Source of the DNA: Agromyces kandeliae
GTDB lineage: Bacteria; Actinomycetota; Actinomycetes; Actinomycetales; Microbacteriaceae
Length of the DNA stretch: 64,000 bases
Assembly (NCBI RefSeq): GCF_009674665.1
Contig: NZ_WKJD01000021.1
Span: 1 to 64,000, forward strand
Direction of reading: 5' to 3'
The notes under the pieces are model-generated. The model had not been told where the DNA came from and did no database searches. It was given only the letters and a program-made list of their open reading frames with translations. Below, piece after piece: positions 41,477-56,199 of the stretch (its first letter is position 1; every line of letters starts with the position of its first letter). A program made the translations under genes and the position numbers.

Positions 41477-42871
41477 CTACGCGGTTTCGCTCTCCGTGAG
41501 GAGGGCCTTTGTCGTGAGGTCGGCAACGGCGGCATCGACGCGCGCGCAGAAGGCCGCGTCGCCCCCGAGAACGGGGTCGAGGTCGGCGACCTGTCGCGCG
41601 GTGCGGCTCTCCGCTGCGGCGCCGCGGGTCTCGACGGCATCGTGGCCGGCGAGTATCCACGCCGCCACGGCCGCCGCACAGCCGGCCGCGGAGCGTCCCG
41701 CCGCTCGTTCGAGGCGCGCCACCGGGACGATGCGCACGCGCATCTTCGTGGTCGCATCGAGGGCGATCTGGGCCAGGCGATGCTCGATCCGTGGGTTGCG
41801 GAACCGTGCGAGGAGATCGGCCGCGTAGTCGTCGACCTCGACGCCTGTGAGGTGCCGCGCGTCCTCCTCCCAAAGGGCGGTGACCAGATCGCGGCAGACG
41901 GGATCGTCGATGGCCTCGCTGACAAGCGCATGCCCCCGCAGCGGGCCGGAGGCGGCGAGCAGAGTGTGAGCGCCGTTCAGCATCCACAGCTTCCGCGCCT
42001 CCCACGGCGCGATGTCGTCGACGAAGCGGGCGCCGGCGGTCTCCCATGCGGGCCGGCCGGAGGGGAAGTCTCCGGCAAGCACCCAGTCCGAGAACGGTTC
42101 GGTCACCACCGGTGCACGGTCCGCGACACCCGTCGCGTCGAGGACGAGTTGCGCGTCCTCCGGCGTCCCGCGCGGCGTGATGCGATCGACCGACGTCGAC
42201 ACCACCGAGATGCCGGAGTCGAGCCACGCAGCCAGCGTGCTGCTGGTGGCGGTCGCCAGCGCGCCGAGCGCCTCGCGGACGACGTGCCCGTTGTCGGGGA
42301 TGTTGTCGCACGGCACGATCGCGAGCGCCGGGGTGCTTGTGCGACGGCGCTGTTCGAGCGCAAGCAGCACCCGCCCGAGGGCGGTGCGCGGATACTCGAA
42401 GCCGGGCAGAGCTGCCTGTGCATCGAAGAGGCGGCGAAGCAGCGCGACGTCGGCTGCGACATCCGGATCCGTGAGGTCGAGTCGACCATCGGCACCGAGT
42501 CGGTAGCCGGCCTCGGTGATCGTGAGGGTCAGGATGGCGACGGGCTCGGATGCCGCCAGCTCGACGAACGCGGCGACGTCGGTGCCGGGGATCGCGCGGA
42601 CTACGCTGTCGACGACCTCGAACGAGTCGCCTTCGGGTCCTCGGACCACGAGGGTGTACTGCCCGTCCTGGTCGGTGAGCTGCGCGGCGATCTCCGTGCT
42701 CCGGCCGGTGAAGGCGGCGATGCCCCACTCCGCGGCATCCGTGGCGTGCGCGGTAAACCAGGCCTGGTGCGAGCGGTGGAACGCGCCGAGGCCGAGGTGG
42801 ACGATGCGGACGGGCGGCACCGCGGCTCCGGGCTCACGGTGCAGAGGTACGGGAGAGTAGAGGTTCGTCAC
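41477..42871 (-). CDS. uxuB: D-mannonate/fructuronate oxidoreductase (mannitol dehydrogenase family)
   Basis: This 464-residue long-chain dehydrogenase has the N-terminal VHLGLGAFHRSHQA Rossmann start and catalytic KLWMLNGAH (Lys, Asn, His) near residue 290. It interconverts fructuronate and mannonate with NADH. It starts at GTG 42871, overlapping the uxaC stop as GTGA, so translation is coupled. The flanking genes (glucuronate isomerase, mannonate dehydratase) support fructuronate over tagaturonate or mannitol as substrate. Confidence 0.88.
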   Translation of the reverse strand: MTNLYSPVPLHREPGAAVPPVRIVHLGLGAFHRSHQAWFTAHATDAAEWGIAAFTGRSTEIAAQLTDQDGQYTLVVRGPEGDSFEVVDSVVRAIPGTDVAAFVELAASEPVAILTLTITEAGYRLGADGRLDLTDPDVAADVALLRRLFDAQAALPGFEYPRTALGRVLLALEQRRRTSTPALAIVPCDNIPDNGHVVREALGALATATSSTLAAWLDSGISVVSTSVDRITPRGTPEDAQLVLDATGVADRAPVVTEPFSDWVLAGDFPSGRPAWETAGARFVDDIAPWEARKLWMLNGAHTLLAASGPLRGHALVSEAIDDPVCRDLVTALWEEDARHLTGVEVDDYAADLLARFRNPRIEHRLAQIALDATTKMRVRIVPVARLERAAGRSAAGCAAAVAAWILAGHDAVETRGAAAESRTARQVADLDPVLGGDAAFCARVDAAVADLTTKALLTESETA

Positions 42872-44262
42872 AGCTTGAACACCTCCCGCGGGATCGCGTC
42901 GACGAGGTCGTCGGCGATGCGTTCGGCAGTCGCCAGCGCGATGCGTCCTTCGGTGACCAGACGCGCGAGATAGGCGGCATCCGCACGCCGGGCCGCATCA
43001 TGGCGCGCGGGAATCGAGAGAAACGCGCGCGTATCGTCGATGAAGCCGGACGTGCGGTAGAAGCCCGCCGTCTCGGTGACGGCCGAGCGGAAGCGCCCGA
43101 TCGCGTCGGGGGCGTCGAGGAACCACCAGGGCGCGCCGACGTAGACACTCGGGTAGAACCCCGCGAGCGGTGCGAGCTCACGGGAGAACGTGGTCTCGTC
43201 GACGGTGAACAGCACGAGGTGGAAGTCCTTCGCGAGACCGAACCGCTCCAGCAGCGGCCTCATCCCCCGCGTGAAGGTGGTCGGCAGCGGAATGTCGTGC
43301 CCGGTATCGGCCCCGAAGCGCTCGTATGTGGCGCTGCTGTGGTTGCGGTGGACACCGGCGTGCACGGTCATCACGAGACCGTCGTCGACGCTCATGCGCG
43401 CCATCTGCAGCAGCATGTGGCCGCGGAAGGCGCGCCGCTGCCCGGCATCCGCCGTCCCAGCGAGGACCTCCTGGAACAGAGCCTCCGCCTCGTGGGGCGC
43501 GAGCTCGATCGTGAACGGCTCCTCCACTCCGTGGTCGGCAGACACGGCGCCGTGGCGGATGAAGTGCTCGCGCCTCGCCTCGAGGCCCGAGAGATAGCCG
43601 GCGAACGTCGCGGGCTCGCTGGTGGCGGCGAGGAGCGTGGACACGGAGTCGCCGAATCCGACCGCGTCGGGGTCGAGGTATGCGTCGGGGCGGAACGTGG
43701 GCAGCACGCGGCCGCCGAGGTCCAGACGAGCCAGCGCATCGTGATCCCCGAGGTCGTCGAGCGGATCGTCCGTCGTCGCCAGGACACGAATATCGAAACG
43801 GCGGAACAGAGCCTGCGGCAGGAACGCCGGATCGGCGAGGCGCTCGCCCACGAGGTCGTAGATCTCGTGCGCCGTCCCGGCGTTGATGGGCAACCGGATG
43901 CCGAGCACCTCGGCGAGTTCGGTCTCGAGCCAGTAGCCCGACGCGGTTCCGGCGAACCGATGCCAGTTCGCCGCGACCAGACCCCACGTGCGGCGGGGGT
44001 CGGCGCCCGAGAGCTCCGCGAGGTCGACGCCCGCGGCATGCAGCATCCGGGTGACGTAGTGGTTCTTCGTCACGAACAGCTCGGCCGCGTTCTCGAAGGA
44101 CGCATCGTCGAGCAGCATCCGTGCGGGAACATGACCGTGGGGCGAGATGATCGGGGCATCCGCGACGCGCGCGTACAACTCCTTCGCCACGTCCCGCGTC
44201 GCCGCGTCCGCAGGCAGCAGTCGTTCGGAATCGCGTCCTTGCGTCGCTTGCATACTCCTCAT
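42868..44262 (-). CDS. uxaC: Glucuronate isomerase
   Basis: This 464-residue TIM barrel of the UxaC family has IISPHGHVPARM (metal-type HxH) near residue 40, then GLVAANWHRFAG, MTVHAGVHRNH and PWWFLDAPD. All are characteristic. It isomerises D-glucuronate to D-fructuronate. Two starts are possible: ATG 44262 with GAAGG upstream, used here, and ATG 44253. The second lies 7 bp past a candidate promoter (TTGACA at 44289-44284 and TTGGAT), which would allow a leaderless mRNA. It is the first gene of the operon and has the TetR-type operator at 44281. Confidence 0.9.
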   Translation of the reverse strand: MRSMQATQGRDSERLLPADAATRDVAKELYARVADAPIISPHGHVPARMLLDDASFENAAELFVTKNHYVTRMLHAAGVDLAELSGADPRRTWGLVAANWHRFAGTASGYWLETELAEVLGIRLPINAGTAHEIYDLVGERLADPAFLPQALFRRFDIRVLATTDDPLDDLGDHDALARLDLGGRVLPTFRPDAYLDPDAVGFGDSVSTLLAATSEPATFAGYLSGLEARREHFIRHGAVSADHGVEEPFTIELAPHEAEALFQEVLAGTADAGQRRAFRGHMLLQMARMSVDDGLVMTVHAGVHRNHSSATYERFGADTGHDIPLPTTFTRGMRPLLERFGLAKDFHLVLFTVDETTFSRELAPLAGFYPSVYVGAPWWFLDAPDAIGRFRSAVTETAGFYRTSGFIDDTRAFLSIPARHDAARRADAAYLARLVTEGRIALATAERIADDLVDAIPREVFKL

Positions 44263-44280
44263 CCAACCTTCTCGGGCAAC

Positions 44281-44302
44281 ATTTGTCAATCGGTTGCCAG
44301 AT

Positions 44303-44303
<1 letters not shown>
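44281..44303. promoter_or_regulatory. TetR-type operator and promoter of the uxaC operon
   Basis: The half-sites TCAAT-CG-GTTGC, flanked by TTTG and CAGATT, match the palindromes at 49910 and 50580. TTGACA on the minus strand (44289-44284) lies inside the site, so a bound repressor would cover the -35 box. A longer inverted repeat, GGCAAC/GTTGCC, spans 44275-44298. The site overlaps the MFS stop codon. Confidence 0.6.
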
Positions 44304-49868
<5,565 letters not shown>

Positions 49869-49909
49869 CGATCCGTCCTTGTGGTGAACGAGCACGAGCG
49901 TAACATCAA

Positions 49910-49930
49910 TTTCGCAATCAGTTGCAGTTT
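49910..49930. promoter_or_regulatory. TetR-type operator between GH1 and tetR genes
   Basis: A GCAAT-CA-GTTGC core is flanked by TTTC and AGTTT. It lies 15 bp before the tetR start and 41 bp before the GH1 start. It would allow autoregulation and control of the GH1 operon at once. Confidence 0.65.
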
Positions 49931-49945
49931 TCGAAGGAGCACTCC

Positions 49946-50569
49946 ATGAAGCGAGGTGCCGAACGAGGTCCCTACGCCAAGACCGCGGACGTCCGGCGGA
50001 AGATCGTCGAGGCGTGCATGGAGACCTTCGCCGCGACCGGCTTCCAGGCCACGACCATGGCCGAGGTCGCCCGCCGGGCAGGCATCAGCCACAACGGACT
50101 CCTCCACCACTTCCCCACCAAGGAGGACCTGCTCCTTGCCGTGATCGAACGTCGCGACTCACAGATCGCCGCCACACTCGCCGGCGCCGGCGCCCCGGAC
50201 GCCGAAGCCGATCCCCGCGAGATCCTGGCGAGCTCGATCCGCGCCACCGCGCCGGAGAAGTGGTCGGTGGCGGACCTCGAACTCGACGCCGTGCTGTCCG
50301 GCGAGGCCGCAGTTGCCGAGCATCCCGCACACGCAGCGATCGCGGAGCGCTACGAAGGCATCCGCCACTTCTACGCGCGCCTTCTCGGTCAACTGAGCGA
50401 TCAGGGCCAGCTTCGGACTGACGGCGGCGACCCGGACGCTCTGGCGACGATGTTCCTCGCACTCGCCGAGGGACTCCGGCAGCAATGGCTGTTCGACAAG
50501 GATGGCGTCGATGTGGCCGCGTCGATGGACCTGTTCTTCGATCTCATCGTCGCGGACGAGCAATCCTGA
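49946..50569 (+). CDS. TetR-family regulator of the glycoside regulon
   Basis: This 207-residue protein has the helix-turn-helix TTMAEVARRAGISHNGLLHH, with GLLHHFPTKEDLL as in the AcrR/TetR_N family. A C-terminal ligand domain of about 130 residues ends in QQWLFDKDGVDVAASMDLFFDL. The ATG at 49946 has GAAGGAGC upstream; an earlier TTG at 49922 falls inside the operator. It is flanked by two operators and a third lies at the uxaC promoter. It is the likely repressor of three operons, with a glycoside, sugar or aglycone as inducer. Confidence 0.87.
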   Translation: MKRGAERGPYAKTADVRRKIVEACMETFAATGFQATTMAEVARRAGISHNGLLHHFPTKEDLLLAVIERRDSQIAATLAGAGAPDAEADPREILASSIRATAPEKWSVADLELDAVLSGEAAVAEHPAHAAIAERYEGIRHFYARLLGQLSDQGQLRTDGGDPDALATMFLALAEGLRQQWLFDKDGVDVAASMDLFFDLIVADEQS

Positions 50570-50579
50570 GCGTCACCTG

Positions 50580-50603
50580 AATTTTGCAACGGGTTGCGAA
50601 ATT
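50580..50603. promoter_or_regulatory. TetR-type operator upstream of GH78-GH43
   Basis: A 24-bp palindrome with the central core GCAACGGGTTGC and AATTTT/GAAATT flanks is the most symmetric of the three sites. It lies 11 bp after the tetR stop and about 90 bp before the GH78 start, where a promoter is expected. Confidence 0.7.
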
Positions 50604-50694
50604 CGTTTGAGGGTGCTTCACTGGTGCCTGGAGCCGCGCGGCTTCGAACCGCGCGCAGTGCTTGAACCACGATGGCGCGGATGGAGACCCGACG

Positions 50695-53226
50695 ATGACG
50701 CACCCTGATCCCCTTCTGCCGACGGCGGCGCGATTCATCGGCGCTCCCGAGGCACTCGGCGACGCCGCTCCGTATCTGCGATTCGCATTCACTCTCGAGG
50801 AGCAGCCGGTCGCCGCCACGCTGCGCACCACGGCGCTGGGCATCGTCGAGCCGTGGCTCAATGGCGCCCGCGTCGGCGACGAGCTGCTCGCACCGGGGTG
50901 GACCTCGTACCGTCACCGCGTGATCGTGTCCGACCACGACGTCACCGAGGCCATCCACGCGGGAGAGAACGTCGTCGGCGCGATCGTCGGCCGCGGCTGG
51001 GCTGCGGGCCGGCTCGGCTGGGACGGTGCAGCCCAGTACTACACCGATCGACCCGCCGCCTGGATCGAACTCCGACTCGAGTTCGCCGACGGCTCGCAGC
51101 GCACGATCGACAGCTCGGACCGGTTCCGCGTCGCCACAGGCGCCGTGCTCGCGGACGATCTGTACGACGGCGAGACGTACGACGCGCGACTCGAGCCCAC
51201 GGGCTGGTGCGCACCGGGCTTCGATGACTCGGCCTGGGTTCCGGCCGAGGAGCGCGAGTGGGATCTTGCCACTCTCGAGCCGCGCACCGCGGAGCCGATT
51301 CGCGCGACCGAGGTGCTGCATCCGGTCGAGATCACGACCAGCGCGAGCGGTGCCCGAATCATCGACTTCGGGCAGAACATCTCAGGGTGGGTGCGGCTGC
51401 GCGTCGACGGCCCCTCCGGCACCGAGCTCACACTCCGACACGGTGAGCTGCTGACCCCCGACGGCGAGCTCGAGACCGTGAACCTGCGCAGCGCCCAGGC
51501 CGTCGACCGGTACGTCCTCGCCGGATCCGTCGTCGAACAGTGGGAGCCGCGCTTCACGTTCCACGGCTTCCGCTACGCGGAGATCACCGGCTGGCCGGGG
51601 GCGCTCGCGCCCGAGGACGTCGACGCCGTCGCCATCCACACCGACATGACCCGCACGGGCTGGCTCGAGACCTCCGACGAGCTGCTGAACAAGCTGCACG
51701 CCAACACGGTCTGGGGCATGCGCGGCAACTTCGTGGGCCTTCCCACAGACTGCCCGCAGCGCGATGAGCGACTGGGCTGGACGGGCGACGTCAACGCCTT
51801 CGGCCCGACCGCCGCGTTCCTGTACGACGTCCGCGGGGTTCTCTCCTCGTGGCTCGCGGACGTCGCCGCCGAGCAGACCGAGCTCGGGTACGTCCCGTGG
51901 TACGTTCCGCAGATCACCGGTCGCACGCAGGCGCCGACGGCCCTGTGGGGCGACGTGGTCGTCAGCCTGCCCTGGGCGATGTACCAGGAGTACGGCGACC
52001 TCGACCTGCTCGACCAGAGCTACCCGTCCGCCGTCGCGTTCGTGGACCAGGTCGAAGAGCTCCTCGACGACAAGGGACTCTGGTCCAACGGGTACCAGTT
52101 CGGCGACTGGCTCGATCCCGACGCGCCCGGCGAGCGGCCCGACCTGGCGAAGGCCGACCGGTTCCTGGTCGCGACGGCGTACTTCGCGCGCGTCTCGCGT
52201 GAGATCGCCGACATCGCCTCGGCACTGGGGCGCGCCGCCGACGCCGAGCGGTATCGCACGCTCTCCGCGCGGGTGCGAGGCGCCTTCCTCCACGAATACG
52301 TCGCGCCCTCGGGCCGCATCGTCGACGAGTCCCCCACCGCCTACGCCCTGGCCATCCGCTTCGGCCTTCTGGAGGGCGACCGGAAGGCCCGCGCAGGAGA
52401 GCGCCTCGCCGCCAAGATCGCCGAGAGCGGATTCCGCATCTCGACCGGCTTCGCCGGCACCCCCCATGTCCTCGACGCCCTCGTCGAGACGGGGCACGCC
52501 GACGTCGCCTACCGGCTCCTCATGCAGCAGGAGAGCCCGTCGTTCCTGTATCCGGTCACGATGGGCGCCACCACGATCTGGGAGCGCTGGGACGCGGTGC
52601 GCCCCGACGGCACCCTTCACCCGTCCGCCATGACATCGCTCAACCATTACGCCCTCGGCGCGGTCGCCGACTGGATGCGCCGCCGCATCGGCGGGCTCAC
52701 GGCTCTGGAGCCCGGCTACCGGCGCGTCGAGATCGCTCCCCTCCCGGGCGGCGGGCTCACCTCGGCATCCGTCTCGCACGACACGCGCTTCGGGCGCATC
52801 GAGGCGGCGTGGCGCATCGACGGGACCGCCGCGACCCTCACGGCGACCATCCCCGACGGCGTCACCGCCCTGGTCTCGCCGCCGCTGCACCCCGATGCGC
52901 TCACCCAGGAGGTGACGGCCGGCAGCCACACGTGGACCTACGAGCTCACCGTCGCCGAGATGCCGGAGTTCGACCTGGATACCCCCATCAGCGAGATCGT
53001 CGCGTTCCCCGACGCCTGGGACGCGGCATTCGACGCGATCCTGCAGCACCACCCGTTCCTGAAGGACTACATGCCCGAGCCGCCGCCCGCGGGGACGCCG
53101 GAGGGACAGATGTCGCTGCGATTCATGCTGAGCCAGATCCCCGGATCGGGCCCGACCGTCGAGGCGGACGTGTACCGTGCCCTACAGGACGCCCGGGCCC
53201 GCTCGCTGCCCGGCGCCCTCGTCTGA
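50695..53226 (+). CDS. Alpha-L-rhamnosidase, GH78
   Basis: This 843-residue protein has N-terminal beta-sandwich domains (WLNGARVGDELLAPGWTSY, then IIDFGQNISGWV), followed by an (alpha/alpha)6 barrel. The general-acid region is DCPQRDERLGWTGD (about 350-365) and the second catalytic Glu lies in TIWERWD (about 630). The layout is complete for GH78. No signal peptide is present. The ATG at 50695 follows GGAG. It should remove L-rhamnose from imported glycosides such as flavonoid or saponin rutinosides. It is cotranscribed with the GH43 gene 14 bp downstream. A C-terminal extension of some 100 residues is atypical. Confidence 0.9.
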   Translation: MTHPDPLLPTAARFIGAPEALGDAAPYLRFAFTLEEQPVAATLRTTALGIVEPWLNGARVGDELLAPGWTSYRHRVIVSDHDVTEAIHAGENVVGAIVGRGWAAGRLGWDGAAQYYTDRPAAWIELRLEFADGSQRTIDSSDRFRVATGAVLADDLYDGETYDARLEPTGWCAPGFDDSAWVPAEEREWDLATLEPRTAEPIRATEVLHPVEITTSASGARIIDFGQNISGWVRLRVDGPSGTELTLRHGELLTPDGELETVNLRSAQAVDRYVLAGSVVEQWEPRFTFHGFRYAEITGWPGALAPEDVDAVAIHTDMTRTGWLETSDELLNKLHANTVWGMRGNFVGLPTDCPQRDERLGWTGDVNAFGPTAAFLYDVRGVLSSWLADVAAEQTELGYVPWYVPQITGRTQAPTALWGDVVVSLPWAMYQEYGDLDLLDQSYPSAVAFVDQVEELLDDKGLWSNGYQFGDWLDPDAPGERPDLAKADRFLVATAYFARVSREIADIASALGRAADAERYRTLSARVRGAFLHEYVAPSGRIVDESPTAYALAIRFGLLEGDRKARAGERLAAKIAESGFRISTGFAGTPHVLDALVETGHADVAYRLLMQQESPSFLYPVTMGATTIWERWDAVRPDGTLHPSAMTSLNHYALGAVADWMRRRIGGLTALEPGYRRVEIAPLPGGGLTSASVSHDTRFGRIEAAWRIDGTAATLTATIPDGVTALVSPPLHPDALTQEVTAGSHTWTYELTVAEMPEFDLDTPISEIVAFPDAWDAAFDAILQHHPFLKDYMPEPPPAGTPEGQMSLRFMLSQIPGSGPTVEADVYRALQDARARSLPGALV

Positions 53227-53240
53227 CCGGAGAACGAAGA

Positions 53241-54623
53241 ATGGTCGACCTCGCACCGCACGTCAGCTCGGCTCACGGGCGCAATCCCGTTCTCCCGCTG
53301 GACGTCCACATCCCGGACGCCGAGGCGCGTGCCATGCCGGACGGACGGCTGTACCTGTACGGCAGCCTCGACGAGCGCGAGGACCGCTACTGCAGCGGTC
53401 GGTACCGCGTGGCCTCGACCGCCGATCTGCGCGAGTGGACGATGCATCCCACGTCGTTCACCACCGACGACGTGCCTTGGGCGGGTGTCGTCCCTCCGTC
53501 CGGCCGGTCGTTCCTCGACGGGGTGACGTCGTACGACGAGCTTCCCGAGTACGCGCGCGCGATGCTCCCACCCGGAGCGATGGACGTTCCGTTCGAGGAG
53601 TTCGCCGCGGGTGTGCGCGCGGCGACGGCCCAGCGCCAGCCGACCGAGCCCCTGCTCTACGCGCCCGACGCGATCGAGCGCGATGGCCGGTACTACCTGT
53701 ACTTCTGCATGTCGGACGACAGCGAGGGCGTCGCGGTCGCCGATGGCCCCGCTGGGCCGTTCGGCGATGCCACACGCCTGCCGATCTCGCAGATCGACCC
53801 GGCGGTATTCGTCGATGACGACGGCCAGGCCTATCTGTACTGGGGGCAGTTCTCGGCGAACGTTGCGCGCCTGAACCGCGACATGATGTCGATCGATGAG
53901 TCCTCGATCGTCAACGGTCTGATCACCGAAGCCGAACACCACTTCCACGAGGGCTGCTCGATGCGCAAGCGCGACGGCGTCTACTACCTCGTGTTCGCCG
54001 ACACCTCCCGCGGCAAACCCACCTGTCTCGGCTACGCCACCAGCACGAGCCCGCTCGGCCCGTTCGAGTACCGCGGCGTCATCATCGACAACGCCGACTG
54101 CGATCCGGAGAGCTGGAACAACCACGGCTCGATCGAGTGCGTCGACGGCCAGTGGTACGTCTTCTACCACCGCTCCTCGCGCGGGTCCTCGAGCATGCGA
54201 CGCGTGTGCATCGAGCCCATCCGGTTCCTCCCCGATGGGAGCATCCCGGAGGTCCCGATGACCTCGCAGGGCGCCGGCGCCCCCTATGGACCCGGCGAGA
54301 CGATCCCCGGCTCGTCGGCGTGCTCGGTCACGGGAACCGCCCGGATCGCCCCCGTCGCGGAGGGCGAAGCCGTCGTCGGGTTCGCCGACGGCGACACGGC
54401 GATCTTCCGCTACGTCGAGAGCGAGGTCGCCATGCGCACCGTCCACGTCGACCTGCGCGGTACGGGCCGGATGCTCGTCCTCGCAGACGGGACGCCGCTC
54501 ACCGAGGTCGACGCGGGCGCGGCCCCGACTCCGATCGACCTCGCGCCGGGCCGCCATGAGATCACCGTCCAGGCCCGCGACCCCCGGGATCTCGAGTTGA
54601 TCGGGCTCCGCTTCGATCGGTGA
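53241..54623 (+). CDS. GH43-family glycosidase (arabinosidase/xylosidase type)
   Basis: This 460-residue five-bladed-propeller enzyme has a base Asp candidate in DVHIPDAE, DPAVFVDDDGQAYLYWG in the middle, and a general-acid Glu in HHFHEGCSMRKRDG. A C-terminal domain of about 120 residues is carbohydrate-binding-like (CBM6-type, ending in LIGLRFDR). The start follows GGAGAACG. It is intracellular and probably removes alpha-arabinose or beta-xylose from glycosides together with the GH78. The remnant at 29398 derives from a close homologue. Confidence 0.86.
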   Translation: MVDLAPHVSSAHGRNPVLPLDVHIPDAEARAMPDGRLYLYGSLDEREDRYCSGRYRVASTADLREWTMHPTSFTTDDVPWAGVVPPSGRSFLDGVTSYDELPEYARAMLPPGAMDVPFEEFAAGVRAATAQRQPTEPLLYAPDAIERDGRYYLYFCMSDDSEGVAVADGPAGPFGDATRLPISQIDPAVFVDDDGQAYLYWGQFSANVARLNRDMMSIDESSIVNGLITEAEHHFHEGCSMRKRDGVYYLVFADTSRGKPTCLGYATSTSPLGPFEYRGVIIDNADCDPESWNNHGSIECVDGQWYVFYHRSSRGSSSMRRVCIEPIRFLPDGSIPEVPMTSQGAGAPYGPGETIPGSSACSVTGTARIAPVAEGEAVVGFADGDTAIFRYVESEVAMRTVHVDLRGTGRMLVLADGTPLTEVDAGAAPTPIDLAPGRHEITVQARDPRDLELIGLRFDR

Positions 54624-54694
54624 CCAGCGCGCTCTCAGACGCCCGCGGGTAGCGTTGCCTGGCCCCCAACCCACGCATCACGTTGGTCACACGA

Positions 54695-55216
54695 ATGACC
54701 GCGGCGCTCGTGGTCAAGATCCCGTACCACCGCTGGCAGCCGGTGCACATCGTCACCATGGTGGTGTTCTCGCTGCTGACCGTGCATGCGCTTCTCGCCT
54801 CGAAGGGATTGGGGGCGACACCGGCGTTCGCGATCTCGGCAGGGATCTTCGCCGTCGTCGGAACCCTGAGCATGGCGGTCAGACTCGTCGACAAGGCGCG
54901 CGGCGGCGCCGAGTACGAGGTCATCGCGACCACACGGACGGCGCGCGAGGTGGAGATCTCCCTCTCCCCCGCGGGACCCCGGACCATCCTGCCCCCGACG
55001 GCCGGCCAGTTCGCGTTCCTCACGGCCAGCCCTGGCGGAACGCGCGAGACGCACCCCTTCACGCTCAGCAGCGCGGCCGGAGGCCGCGAGCTCTCCTTCG
55101 TGATCCGCGCTCTGGGCGATTGGACCTCGCGCGTGCAGGACGGGCTCGCCGTCGGCGACCGCGTGCGGGTGGACGGACCGTTCGGAGCATTCGCCCCCAG
55201 CCGGAACGTCGTTTGA
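54695..55216 (+). pseudogene. Ferric-reductase-like transmembrane/FAD-domain fragment
   Basis: This 173-codon fragment begins in the last membrane helices of a ferric-reductase-like protein (YHRWQPVHIVTMVVFSLLT, with haem-ligand-type His). It then runs into an FAD-binding domain with HPFTLSS and VDGPFGAF. It stops before the NAD-binding domain, and the first helices are missing. It has no convincing ribosome site. It is almost surely a deletion remnant sitting between the GH43 gene and the convergent BASS gene. Confidence 0.7.
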
Positions 55217-55245
55217 CCTTGGTACCGGGCCCGCTCCCGTGGCCC

Positions 55246-56199
55246 CTATCGCTCTGAATCCGAGCTCGGAAGCGCATCCTGACCGGACGCGGCCACGGCG
55301 GCGGCGGGGACCGCGAGGTCGTCGCGCTTCCGGGTGATCGCCCAGCCGAAGATCGGGATGACGAAGAACTTCAGCACGGTGTACGCAGCGGCGGGCACGG
55401 CCAGGAGCGGCTCGTTCAGCACCGAGATGGCGACGGTGATCGCGAGCGTCTCGGTGTGGATCCCGAGCTCCATCGTGATGGCGATGGATCGCGCACGACT
55501 CACGCGGAGGAGTCGCGGCACGAAATAGCCCACGGAGAGGTTGACGATGCAGAACACGATCGCGATGATCGCGATGCTGCCGAGATAGGGAAGGATGTCG
55601 CGGCTCTGGACGATGAGCGCTCCGACGAAGACGACCAGGAGAATGACGATCGAGGCGACGCGCATCGGACGGTCCAGCCGTGCGGAGAACTGCGGCGCGC
55701 GGGAGCGGACCAGCATGCCGAAGGCGATCGGCACCAGCGCGATCACGAAGACCTGCAGCGTGTCCAGCGGCTGCAGGCCGATGGAGGTGTCGTCGGCCAG
55801 GAAGTACGCGAACGAGAGATTCGCGATGAGGGGGAAGGTGAACACCGAGATCACGGAGTTGATCGCGAGCACGGTGACGTTGAACGCCACGTCTCCGCGG
55901 AACAGGTGGCTGAACAACGACGCGGACGCGCCCCCCGGGCAGGCGGCGATGAGCATCATCCCCGCGGCGAGATAGGGACCGGCCTCGCCGGCGTTCTGCA
56001 GGCCGGTCGCGAGCACCAGCGCGAAGCAGAGGGCGGGGAGCAGGACCAACTGGCACCCGAGCGCGATCAGCACTTCGCGCGGCTGCCTCGCGGCGCGCGC
56101 GAAGTCGGCGGGCGTGAGCGACAGCCCCAGGCCGAACATGAGGAGTCCGAGCGCGAGCGGGAGGAGGAGGCTGAGCATGGTGACGTCGGCCCCGGTCAC
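55246..56199 (-). CDS. Bile acid:sodium symporter family (BASS) transporter
   Basis: This 317-residue protein has about nine to ten membrane helices. It carries ACPGGASASLFSHLFRGD near residue 90, a BASS-type sodium-site loop, and the ELGIHTETLA motif near residue 245. BASS proteins carry bile acids, pyruvate, pantothenate or other organic anions with Na+. The GTG start overlaps the alcohol dehydrogenase stop as GTGA, so it is produced with that operon. It may import the acid that the cluster degrades. Confidence 0.84.
   Translation of the reverse strand: MTGADVTMLSLLLPLALGLLMFGLGLSLTPADFARAARQPREVLIALGCQLVLLPALCFALVLATGLQNAGEAGPYLAAGMMLIAACPGGASASLFSHLFRGDVAFNVTVLAINSVISVFTFPLIANLSFAYFLADDTSIGLQPLDTLQVFVIALVPIAFGMLVRSRAPQFSARLDRPMRVASIVILLVVFVGALIVQSRDILPYLGSIAIIAIVFCIVNLSVGYFVPRLLRVSRARSIAITMELGIHTETLAITVAISVLNEPLLAVPAAAYTVLKFFVIPIFGWAITRKRDDLAVPAAAVAASGQDALPSSDSER

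Noticed and set aside
38403..41828. Very long open frame (1141 codons) on the plus strand opposite manD, uidA and uxuB
   Set aside because: It is antisense to three well-supported genes, and its protein is rich in Arg/Asp/Val without recognisable domains; long shadow frames are expected at this GC content.
54683..55216. Ferric-reductase-like ORF as an intact gene
   Set aside because: It lacks the first membrane helices and the NAD-binding domain and has no ribosome site.
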